Shown in pieces: positions 25,293-32,935 of a DNA stretch of 39,220 nt. Under the pieces are notes generated by a model, which saw only the letters and a list, made by a program, of their open reading frames with translations, did no database searches and was not told where the DNA came from. The translations under genes were made by a program, and so were the position numbers. Each line of letters opens with the position of its first letter. Position 1 is the stretch's first letter. This DNA comes from an uncultured Verrucomicrobia subdivision 3 bacterium (GTDB lineage Bacteria > Verrucomicrobiota > Verrucomicrobiia > Limisphaerales > UBA11358): assembly GCA_903936645.1 (NCBI GenBank), contig CAIZWI010000007.1, positions 1 to 39,220 on the forward strand. Reading direction: 5' to 3'.

Positions 25293-25967
25293 ATGCACAT
25301 CCTGGTCGTCGAAGACGAACCGAAAACCGCCGCCTTTATCCGGAAGGCCCTGCAAGCCGAGGGTTTCACGGTGGCGGTGTGCCCGGAGGGGGACGCGGGG
25401 CTGGCGGCGTGCGAGGCGACCACCTTTGACGCCCTGGTGCTGGACATCATGCTGCCGGGGCGCGATGGGCTGAGCGTGCTCCGCCGGTTGCGCGAGCTGG
25501 GCCAGCGCATCCCGGTCCTGCTGTTGTCCGCCCGGGGCGGGGTGAATGAACGGGTGGCGGGTTTGAATGCCGGGGCGGATGATTACCTGCCCAAACCCTT
25601 TGAACTGGCCGAACTGGTGGCCCGGGTGCGCGCACTCATGCGGCGCAGTGGGGAACAAAAACCCACCGTGCTGCGGGTGGCGGATTTGCAATTGGACACC
25701 CTCACCCGCCAGGCCCGGCGCGGGGGGCAGGAAATTCAACTCACCGCCCGCGAATACCGCCTGCTGGAATTTTTGATGCGCTCCGCCGGGCGGCTGTGCG
25801 GCCGGATGACGCTCATCGAGAACGTCTGGGACTATGATTTCGACCCGGGCACTAATTTAGTGGAGGTTTACGTTCGGCGGCTCCGCGAAAAGATCGACGC
25901 CGACTTTGAACCCAAGCTCTTGCAGACCGTGCGCGGGGCGGGATATCTTCTCCAGCAACCGCCATGA
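25293..25967 (+). CDS. OmpR/PhoB-family response regulator, CusR/CopR-like
   Basis: A 224-residue two-component regulator. The receiver domain has the acidic pair in VVEDEP (E7, D8), phosphoacceptor D51 in LVLDIMLPGRDG, Ser79 in LLLSAR and Lys101 in LPKPF. The winged-helix DNA-binding domain spans about 128-222 (LTAREYRLLEFLM, TLIENVWDYDFDPGTNLVEVYVRRLREKID), in the wording common for heavy-metal regulators such as CusR and CopR. ATG at 25293 is chosen over a TTG six codons upstream. Its stop overlaps the kinase start (ATGA). It presumably activates the efflux genes that follow. Expression may be controlled by the leader hairpins just upstream. Confidence 0.93.
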   Translation: MHILVVEDEPKTAAFIRKALQAEGFTVAVCPEGDAGLAACEATTFDALVLDIMLPGRDGLSVLRRLRELGQRIPVLLLSARGGVNERVAGLNAGADDYLPKPFELAELVARVRALMRRSGEQKPTVLRVADLQLDTLTRQARRGGQEIQLTAREYRLLEFLMRSAGRLCGRMTLIENVWDYDFDPGTNLVEVYVRRLREKIDADFEPKLLQTVRGAGYLLQQPP

Positions 25968-27028
25968 AGATCCGCACCCGCTTGACGCTTTGGTACGCCG
26001 GAATTTTGATATTGTCCCTGCTGGTGATCGGGCTGGGAACCTACCATGAAATTTCCGAGCAAATGCACCGCCATCACCGCCCGGATGGCGAGGGTCATGC
26101 CTTGGATGAGGCCGGAGAGATGGTGCTGTTCGTGGGCCTGCCGGCGGTGGTCCTCGGCTTGGTGGGCGGGTGGTGGCTCACCCGGCGGGCCCTGGCCCCG
26201 GTGGCCCGGCTCACGGCGGCCGTGGAAAATATTCACGAACACAACCTGCGCACCCCCCTGCCGCGCAGCGGCGCGGGCGATGAACTGGACCGTTTGACCG
26301 AGGTGTTCAATGCCATGACCGCCCGGCTGGATGATTCCTTCATCCGCATCCGGGAATTCACCCTGCACGCCTCGCATGAACTCAAAACTCCCCTGACGAT
26401 CTTGTGTGGCGAGACGGAAACCGCTTTGCGGGATGAGTCGCTCTCCCCCAGCGAACACGACCGGGCCGCCAGCCAGTTGGACGAACTCCGCCGGCTCACC
26501 CGCATTGTGGATGGCCTGACACTCCTAGCCAAGGCGGATGCCGGGCTGATCCCCCTGGCGCAGGAACCCGTGCGCTGGGATGAACTGGTGCGGGATAATT
26601 TTGCCGATGCCCTGATCCTGGCGGAACCCCAAGGCATCCAGGTGGAACTCAGCGCGCGGGAAACCGTCACGGTGCTGGGGGACCGGCACCGGTTGCGCCA
26701 GTTGTTATTGAACCTGACGGACAATGCCGTGAAGTACAACCGGCCCCAGGGGCAGATTCTCATGGTGCTGCGCCGGGTGGGTGACATGGCGGAATTGGTC
26801 ATCTCCAACACGGGCAAAGGGATTCCCCCCGAATTGTTACCCCGGGTATTCGACCGGTTTTTCCGCGGGGATGCGGCGCATGGCAGCGCAGTGGAAGGGT
26901 GCGGCCTGGGCCTGAGCATCGCCAAATGGATTGTCACCGCCCATCACGGGACCATAAAAATTGAATCTCCGGATGCGGAGTTGACCACGGTCCGGGTCCG
27001 TCTTCATATTCACAACCCATCTGCATGA
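25964..27028 (+). CDS. Sensor histidine kinase of the metal-efflux unit
   Basis: A 354-residue inner-membrane kinase. Two membrane helices (about 9-27 and 53-73) frame a periplasmic loop of only about 25 residues, HEISEQMHRHHRPDGEGHAL, with five His (28, 35, 37, 38, 46) and several acidic residues, well placed to bind a metal ion. A HAMP domain follows (about 74-126), then the phosphoacceptor His138 in ASHELKTPLTIL, N-box LLLNLTDNAVKYN, SNTGKGIPPE (the usual Asp of the G1 box is Asn here, as in CusS-like kinases) and G2 GCGLGLSIAKW. CusS-type kinases usually have a loop of well over 100 residues, so this sensor is minimal. It overlaps its neighbours by ATGA on both sides. Confidence 0.93.
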   Translation: MKIRTRLTLWYAGILILSLLVIGLGTYHEISEQMHRHHRPDGEGHALDEAGEMVLFVGLPAVVLGLVGGWWLTRRALAPVARLTAAVENIHEHNLRTPLPRSGAGDELDRLTEVFNAMTARLDDSFIRIREFTLHASHELKTPLTILCGETETALRDESLSPSEHDRAASQLDELRRLTRIVDGLTLLAKADAGLIPLAQEPVRWDELVRDNFADALILAEPQGIQVELSARETVTVLGDRHRLRQLLLNLTDNAVKYNRPQGQILMVLRRVGDMAELVISNTGKGIPPELLPRVFDRFFRGDAAHGSAVEGCGLGLSIAKWIVTAHHGTIKIESPDAELTTVRVRLHIHNPSA

Positions 27029-28431
27029 AACGCTGGTTGATCATTTTAAGTCTGGCTGGAATCACCGGTTGCGCCCGGTTTGCGGAGCATCCCCTGGTGC
27101 CGGCCCAAACCGCGGCGCAACTGGACGCACGCGGACTGGAAGCCCCCGGCCTGCGGCAGTTTATGGCCGGCCATTTGGGCCACCCCCTGCCGGTCTGGCC
27201 CTTGCCCGAATGGGATTTGACCAGCCTCACGCTGGCGGCATTTTATTATCATCCCAGTCTGGCGGTGGCCCGCGCCCAATGGGCGGTCACCCAGGCGGAC
27301 ATCAAGACCGCCGCCGGCCGGCCCAATCCCTCGGTCACGGTGACCCCGGGCTATGACAGCTCGGCGACCAGCATTTCCCCCTGGCTGCCGATGATAAATT
27401 TCGACTGGCCACTGGAAACCGCCGGCAAACGCGGCAAGCGCCTGGCGGAGGCCCGCGCCCTGGCTAATTCCGCGCAGTGGGACATTGTCACCACCGCGTG
27501 GCAGGTGCGCGGCACCTTGCGCGACACGCTGCTGGACGCCCAGGCCGCCGAGCGCCGGCAGGCGCTGCTCACCCAGCAAGCGGCCCTGCAAGAGCAACTG
27601 GTCAGCCGGCTGGAACAACGTTTGGCGGCGGGCGACATCGCGCGCACCGACCTCGTTACGGCGCAACTTGCCCGCCAAAAAATCCGCCTGGATCAACTGG
27701 ATGCGGATAGCCGGGCCAGCGAAGCCCGTTCCCGCCTGGCCGGGGCGATCGGTCTCAGCCGCACCGCGCTGACCGGGGTGCGAATCAATTGGGACACCGG
27801 CACCAACCTGCCCCCGGCGCTCAATGCGTCGGAAGCCCGCAAGCTGGCCTTGGTCGCGCGCTCGGACATCCGGGGAGCTTTGGCCGATTACGCCGCTGCG
27901 GAAGCGGATTTACAGTTGGAAATCGCGAAGCAATATCCGGATGTGCATCTGAGCCCGGGATATCAATACAATCAGGGCGACAACCAATGGACGCTCGGCC
28001 TCTCGGTGGAATTACCCGTCTTAAACCAGAACCAGGGTCCCATTGCCGCGGCCGCGGCGAAGCGCCAGCTGGCGGCGGCAAAATTTCTGGCCGTGCAAGC
28101 CCGGGTCATCAGCGACCTGGACCGCGCAGTGGCCGCCTGGCAACTGGCCCAGGCCCAGACCGGTTCCGGCGACCGCTGGCTGGCGACCGAAACAGCCCAG
28201 GCCGCCGCCACCGCGGCCCAGGTCGCAGCCGGCGCGGGCGACCAATTCGATATCCTTGCCGCGCAATTGGAATTAACCAGCGCCCGCTTGGTCCAATTGG
28301 ATAACACCACCCAGTTGCTCCGTGCCCGCGGGGCGCTGGAGGACGCCTGGCAACGCCCGTTGGATTCCCTGAACCCGGAAGTATTCAAACAATTGTCCGC
28401 CACCACCATCGAACTGGAAACGCATCCATGA
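27025..28431 (+). CDS. TolC-family outer-membrane efflux lipoprotein, CusC/CzcC-like
   Basis: A 468-residue outer-membrane channel protein. A lipoprotein signal is visible: MKRWLIILSLAGITGC, with lipobox ITGC and acylated Cys16. The rest shows the two-fold repeated long helices of the OEP family (about 70-250 and 280-460: for example SLAVARAQWAVTQADIKTAAGRPNPSVTV and DIRGALADYAAAEADLQLEIAKQYPDVHLSPGYQYN). It would form the outer duct of the tripartite metal pump with the adaptor and the RND protein. Starts by a 4-bp overlap with the kinase and ends with a 4-bp overlap with the adaptor gene, which indicates an operon. Confidence 0.92.
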   Translation: MKRWLIILSLAGITGCARFAEHPLVPAQTAAQLDARGLEAPGLRQFMAGHLGHPLPVWPLPEWDLTSLTLAAFYYHPSLAVARAQWAVTQADIKTAAGRPNPSVTVTPGYDSSATSISPWLPMINFDWPLETAGKRGKRLAEARALANSAQWDIVTTAWQVRGTLRDTLLDAQAAERRQALLTQQAALQEQLVSRLEQRLAAGDIARTDLVTAQLARQKIRLDQLDADSRASEARSRLAGAIGLSRTALTGVRINWDTGTNLPPALNASEARKLALVARSDIRGALADYAAAEADLQLEIAKQYPDVHLSPGYQYNQGDNQWTLGLSVELPVLNQNQGPIAAAAAKRQLAAAKFLAVQARVISDLDRAVAAWQLAQAQTGSGDRWLATETAQAAATAAQVAAGAGDQFDILAAQLELTSARLVQLDNTTQLLRARGALEDAWQRPLDSLNPEVFKQLSATTIELETHP

Positions 28432-29444
28432 AGAACCTGACTCCCCATCGCCTGCTGGGACTGGGCACAGCCGCGCTCTTGGTCCTGACCCTGCCCCAAC
28501 CAGCCCGGGCCGATGCCGATGACAAACCGGCCGCCAAAGCCGGCGACGCGGCTCCCGCTGAATCGCCGGTGAAACAAAATGCTGATGGCGAAATGGTGGT
28601 GACGATCAGTACCGAGACCCAGCAGCGGATCAAGTTGGCATTCGGCCATCCGGCGGTGGCACAATGGCAGCCGGAGGTGACGGGTTACGGCCGGCTCCTC
28701 GACCCCACCCCGCTCCTCACCGCGGTAACCGACCTGGCCACCGCTCGTGTCAATGCCGAGGCCTCCACCCGGGAACTGGCGCGGCTGAAGACCCTCGCCG
28801 CCCAAAACAATGCCTCCACCCGCGCGCTGGAAGCCGCCCAACTGGCGGCCGACAATGACCAACTGGCCCTGACGACTGCCCGGGCTAAATTTGCCGGCGA
28901 CTGGGGGCCGGCCCTGGCGGGTCGCACGGATTTGGCGGCGCTGGCGCAAACCCTGGCCGACCGCCAGGAGTCGCTGGTGCGGCTGACCTTGCCGGCGGGG
29001 GAAAAGCTCACCGAACCGCCCGCCAGCGCGGCACTGACCGTGTTTCCCGATGAGTCACAGTTACTGGCGGCTGAATTATTGGAAAACAACCTGGGCGTGG
29101 ACCCGCAGACCGAGGGCCAGATTTTTCTCTTGCTCGTCAAAGCTCGCGCCCTGCCCTTGGGGGCCTCGGTAACCGGGCACTTGAACCGGACCGGCCAGCC
29201 ACTGGACGGGCTGGAGGTTCCGGCCGCGGCCGTGCTCCGGCATGACGGCCAGGGCTGGGTGTATGTGCAAACCGCGGCCGACGCCTTTACCCGCCGCCAC
29301 ATCCCCCTGGACCGCCTCACCACGAATGGCTGGTTCATTACCAACGGTTTGAGTGCCACGAATGTGTTGGTCACAACCGGGGCGCAAACCGTGCTTTCCA
29401 CCGAACTGAGCGGCGGCGGTTTCAACACGGGCACCCGGGATTAA
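28428..29444 (+). CDS. RND efflux periplasmic adaptor, compact form
   Basis: A 338-residue membrane-fusion protein. Signal peptide about 1-28 (LLGLGTAALLVLTLPQPARA). An initial strand region QRIKLAFGHPAVAQWQPEVTGYGRLLD (about 67-92) is followed directly by one helical hairpin (about 100-155) and then by beta-barrel and membrane-proximal regions (LEVPAAAVLRHDGQGWVYVQTA, 240-265). I cannot find the two lipoyl half-motifs (G-x-I and G-x-x-V-x-x-G-Q-x-L) that normally flank the hairpin of CusB/CzcB proteins, so this is a reduced adaptor. The context, between TolC-like and RND genes, makes the role clear. The RND gene begins three bases after its stop. Confidence 0.85.
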   Translation: MKNLTPHRLLGLGTAALLVLTLPQPARADADDKPAAKAGDAAPAESPVKQNADGEMVVTISTETQQRIKLAFGHPAVAQWQPEVTGYGRLLDPTPLLTAVTDLATARVNAEASTRELARLKTLAAQNNASTRALEAAQLAADNDQLALTTARAKFAGDWGPALAGRTDLAALAQTLADRQESLVRLTLPAGEKLTEPPASAALTVFPDESQLLAAELLENNLGVDPQTEGQIFLLLVKARALPLGASVTGHLNRTGQPLDGLEVPAAAVLRHDGQGWVYVQTAADAFTRRHIPLDRLTTNGWFITNGLSATNVLVTTGAQTVLSTELSGGGFNTGTRD

Positions 29445-29447
29445 GCC

Positions 29448-32400
29448 ATGCTGCGCCACATCGTTGATCTCTCATTGCGCCAGCGCGGCGTGGTCATCAC
29501 GCTGGCCCTGGGGCTGATTGCCTATGGCTGGCTGGTGGCCTCGCGGGCCAAGCTGGATGTGTTCCCGGAATTTGTCCAGCCCCAGGCCACCGTGCAGACC
29601 GAGGCCCCGGGCCTCGCGGCGGAACAGGTGGAAACCCTGGTGACCAGTCCGGTGGAAAATGCCCTGAACGGGGCGGGCGACCTGGACGCGATCCGGTCAG
29701 AATCCATCCAGGGCCTCTCGGTCGTCACGGCGGTTTTCAAAGAAGGCACGGATATCCATATTGCGCGGCAAATGCTCGCCGAACGGCTGGCCCAGGTGGC
29801 CGGTGAACTGCCGGCCGGGGTGAAAGCCCCCGCCATGGAACCGCTCACGTCCTCGACGATGGATCTGCTCAAGATCGGACTGGTCTCCACGAACCTCACC
29901 CCCATGGAGCTGCGCACCTTTGCGGACTGGACCGTGCGCCCGCGGTTGCTTTCCGTGCCCGGGGTCGCCGCGACCAAGGTGTTCGGCGGCGAGGTGCGGC
30001 AATTACAAATCCAGGTGCATCCGGAACGTTTGCAAGCCCTGAGGCTTTCCCTCTCGGACGTGCTCACCGCCGCGCATGAGGCGACCGGGGTGCGCGGGGC
30101 CGGGTTTGTGGACACCGCCGCCCAGCACCTGGTGTTGCAGAGTGAGGGCCAGTCGCTCACCGCCGGGGCGTTGGGCAACGTCGTGATCACCCAGCGCAAC
30201 GGGCAGAGCCTGCGCCTGCGCGACGTGGCCAGCGTACAGGCGGGTGCCGAGCCCAAATTTGGCGATGCCCTCATCAACGGCCGCCCGGGCATCCTGGTCA
30301 CCACGGCCAGCCAGTATGGGGCGAACACGATGGAGGTGACGCTCGCGGTGGAAAGCGCCCTGGAAAACATGCGGCCCATGTTCGCGGCGGAAGGCATCGA
30401 TTACGTGCCGGCGCTGCACCGCCCGGCCACTTTTATTGAACACGCCATCAAGAACATGAAGTCCTCCCTCGTCCTGGGGGCGGTGCTCGTGGCGGGGGTG
30501 TTGTTTTTATTCCTGCTGGATTTGCGCACCGCGCTCATCTCGTTCATGACCATCCCGTTAAGCCTGCTGGCGGCCATTGCGGTGCTGGACCATTTTGGCG
30601 TGACGCTCAACACCATGACGCTCGGCGGTCTGGCGGTGGCCATCGGCGTGGTCGTGGACGACGCCATCATCGACGTCGAAAACATTTTGCGGCGGTTGCG
30701 CGAAAATGCCGGCCGGCCCACGCCGCACTCGCTCTTCACCGTGGTGCTGGAGGCTTCCCTGGAAGTCCGGACCGCCGTCGTTTATGCCACCTTTATTGTG
30801 GCCTTGGTATTTGTGCCCGTGCTGACCATGAGCGGCCTCCAGGGTCGCTTTTTTGCCCCCCTGGGCGTGGCCTTCATTCTGGCCATCCTGGCTTCGCTGG
30901 GGGCGGCGCTGACCGTCACGCCCGCACTCTGCTACGCCCTGCTGTCCCGCACCAAACTCCATGCGGAACCGGGCTACCTGCGCTGGTTGAAAAGCGCCCA
31001 CCGCCGGTTGCTGGAGGGGCTTTCGCACTGGCCCAAAACCATTATTCTGGTGACCACCCTGGCTTTTTTACTCGCGGTATACACCCTGCGTTTTTTTGGC
31101 GGGGAACTGCTGCCTGATTTTCGCGAGGGCCATTTTGTGATCGGCCTGACGATGGCCCCCGGCACTTCGCTGGCGGAAATGCGCCGGCTGGGCACGGAAA
31201 TTTCCGCTGAATTATTGCAAAACCCGCATATCAAAACGGTGTCCGAGCAGATTGGCCGGGCGGAGGGTGGCGAGGACACCTGGGGACCGCACCGGGGGGA
31301 AATGCACGTGGAATTAAAACCCGTGAGCGGCGAGGATGAGGCAAAGGTGCAGGATGAGATTCGCGCCGCCCTGGCGAAATTTCCCGGTGTGGAAACCGAA
31401 GTACTGACGTTCCTGGGCGACCGCCTGGGCGAGACGATTGCCGGGGAAACGGCCCAGGTGGTGGTGAATGTGTTCGGCGACGATCTGGAGGTGCTGGACC
31501 GCAAGGCCCAGGCGGTGGCCGAAGTGCTCGGCAAGGTGCCCGGCGCGGCGGATGTGCAAGTGGCGGCGCCCCCCGGTTCCCCCCGGGTGATGATCAAATT
31601 GCGCCCTGACCGCCTCACCCAATTTGGCTTCCGCCCCGTGCCGGTGATGGAAGCGGTGCAAACCGCCTACCAGGGAGCCATCGTGGCCCAAACCTACGAG
31701 GGCAACAAAGTGTTTGAAGTGGTGGTGGTGCTCGATGCCGCGACCCGGCAGCAGCCGGAAAACCTTGGCCAGCTGCTGATCAACAATGGCCAGGGTGTCA
31801 CCCTGCCCTTGTCCCAGCTGGCGGATGTTTACGCGACCACGGGCCGCTATGCGATTCTCCATGACGGCGCGCGCCGCCGGCAGACCGTCACCTGCAATCC
31901 TGCGGGACGCGACGTCAGCTCTTTCGTGGCGGAGGCGCAGAAACAAATCGCCAGCCAGGTCCAATTCCCCGCCGGTTGCTATGCGGAGTTCAGTGGCGCC
32001 GCGGAGGAACAGGCCAAAGCCCAGCACGAATTGTGGCTGCACTCCCTGCTGGCCGGGGCGGGGGTGATTCTGCTGCTGTGCATGGTGTTTCAAAAGGCGC
32101 GCCATTTGTTCCTGGTGCTGGCCAATCTCCCGTTTGCCCTGGTGGGCGGGGTGCTGCTGATTTTCCTCGTCGGCCATTTTGGCGATGCCCCGGCGGCCCT
32201 TTCCCTGGGCACGCTCGTCGGGTTTGTCACCCTCTTCGGCATCACCATGCGCAATTCCATCATGATGATCTCGCACTATGAACATCTGGTCAACGAGGAA
32301 GGCATGACCTGGGGCCTCGAGGCCGCCATGCGCGGGGCCACGGAACGGCTGGTGCCCATTCTCATGACCGCGCTGGTCACCGGTCTGGGACTGCTGCCGC

Positions 32401-32546
32401 TGGCCCTGGGCGGCGGCGAGGCCGGCCGGGAAATTGAAGGCCCCATGGCCCTGGTGATTCTGGGCGGCCTCGTCACCTCCACCCTCCTCAACTTGTTGGT
32501 GCTGCCCACCCTGGCCCTGCGCTTCGGAAAATTTGGCGCGAGTTAA
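29448..32546 (+). CDS. Heavy-metal efflux RND pump, CzcA/CusA family
   Basis: A 1032-residue inner-membrane proton-driven pump that exports cations from periplasm or cytoplasm through the tripartite complex. It has the RND arrangement: first helix near 15-33, large periplasmic loop, helices 2-6 (about 335-540), second loop, helices 8-12 (about 865-1020). The proton-relay segment in helix 4 reads AIGVVVDDAIIDVEN (398-412), with D404 and E411. In the scheme of Nies this A-x-G-x3-D-x-A-x3-EN pattern differs from the Zn/Co/Cd type (DFG...DGA) and from the Cu/Ag type (AIG...DAA), so the metal is open. Last gene of the unit; no terminator is visible after it. Confidence 0.93.
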   Translation: MLRHIVDLSLRQRGVVITLALGLIAYGWLVASRAKLDVFPEFVQPQATVQTEAPGLAAEQVETLVTSPVENALNGAGDLDAIRSESIQGLSVVTAVFKEGTDIHIARQMLAERLAQVAGELPAGVKAPAMEPLTSSTMDLLKIGLVSTNLTPMELRTFADWTVRPRLLSVPGVAATKVFGGEVRQLQIQVHPERLQALRLSLSDVLTAAHEATGVRGAGFVDTAAQHLVLQSEGQSLTAGALGNVVITQRNGQSLRLRDVASVQAGAEPKFGDALINGRPGILVTTASQYGANTMEVTLAVESALENMRPMFAAEGIDYVPALHRPATFIEHAIKNMKSSLVLGAVLVAGVLFLFLLDLRTALISFMTIPLSLLAAIAVLDHFGVTLNTMTLGGLAVAIGVVVDDAIIDVENILRRLRENAGRPTPHSLFTVVLEASLEVRTAVVYATFIVALVFVPVLTMSGLQGRFFAPLGVAFILAILASLGAALTVTPALCYALLSRTKLHAEPGYLRWLKSAHRRLLEGLSHWPKTIILVTTLAFLLAVYTLRFFGGELLPDFREGHFVIGLTMAPGTSLAEMRRLGTEISAELLQNPHIKTVSEQIGRAEGGEDTWGPHRGEMHVELKPVSGEDEAKVQDEIRAALAKFPGVETEVLTFLGDRLGETIAGETAQVVVNVFGDDLEVLDRKAQAVAEVLGKVPGAADVQVAAPPGSPRVMIKLRPDRLTQFGFRPVPVMEAVQTAYQGAIVAQTYEGNKVFEVVVVLDAATRQQPENLGQLLINNGQGVTLPLSQLADVYATTGRYAILHDGARRRQTVTCNPAGRDVSSFVAEAQKQIASQVQFPAGCYAEFSGAAEEQAKAQHELWLHSLLAGAGVILLLCMVFQKARHLFLVLANLPFALVGGVLLIFLVGHFGDAPAALSLGTLVGFVTLFGITMRNSIMMISHYEHLVNEEGMTWGLEAAMRGATERLVPILMTALVTGLGLLPLALGGGEAGREIEGPMALVILGGLVTSTLLNLLVLPTLALRFGKFGAS

Positions 32547-32565
32547 ACTACCGAAAGCCGGCAAC

Positions 32566-32775
32566 ATGAGTTCACGTTCACAAAATGAAGGGAAATTCGG
32601 TTACTGGGAGGAATTGCCCGGCGGGGGACGGCGTTAACAGCTGGATGTGCCAGTTCGGCATGGCTGGCAGGCACGTGATTTAAAAGAAGTGGACCGGCAG
32701 GAATCCACCTTGCGTTTCTGGCAGGAAATTTAGGACGATAAAGGACGCTTGGTGGAGGTCCACGAAAAAGTATAG
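32566..32775 (+). pseudogene. Decayed small gene 1 after the RND operon
   Basis: From the ATG at 32566 one frame reads MSSRSQNEGKFGYWEELPGG, GRR, stop (TAA 32635), QLDVPVRHGWQARDLKEVDR, QESTLRFWQEI, stop (TAG 32731), DDKGRLVEVHEKV, stop (32773). The parts join into one sensible small protein of about 70 residues, resembling from memory a family of short uncharacterised bacterial proteins with GRxGWxARYxKEVD and EIYDExGxLVExHEKY. Both internal stops fall where that pattern has Tyr, each one base from a Tyr codon. Function of intact relatives is unknown to me. Confidence 0.6.
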
Positions 32776-32784
32776 GATGATGCC

Positions 32785-32919
32785 ATGACGATCACGAAAG
32801 CGACCGTTGCCAACCAGATCGCGGCGTATCTGCCTCACGAGCTAACGTTGGCACAGCTGGTTGACTGGGCGGAATCAGCCTGGATGGAAGGCGAATTTTC
32901 CCTGAATTTTGGATTTTGA
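32785..32919 (+). pseudogene. Truncated small gene 2 after the RND operon
   Basis: A 44-codon frame (MTITKATVANQIAAYLPHEL, TLAQLVDWAESAWMEGEF, then SLNFGF and stop). The first 38 residues look like the N-terminal helices of a family of about 85-95-residue proteins (TKxxVAxKxxxYLxxELTLxxLVDWAExAxMEGEF) that often accompany the family of the preceding decayed gene; the second half is missing. It is probably a 3'-truncated remnant rather than a functional small protein. Confidence 0.5.
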
Positions 32920-32935
32920 AGTTTGAAGTTTCCCT

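Noticed and set aside
32566..32775. Stop-codon reassignment or read-through, because three internal stops in the window (4690s, 32635, 32731) replace expected Tyr.
   Set aside because: All intact genes use TAA, TAG and TGA normally, Tyr codons are common in them, and the affected genes also show frameshift or truncation. Single-base decay of Tyr codons explains it.
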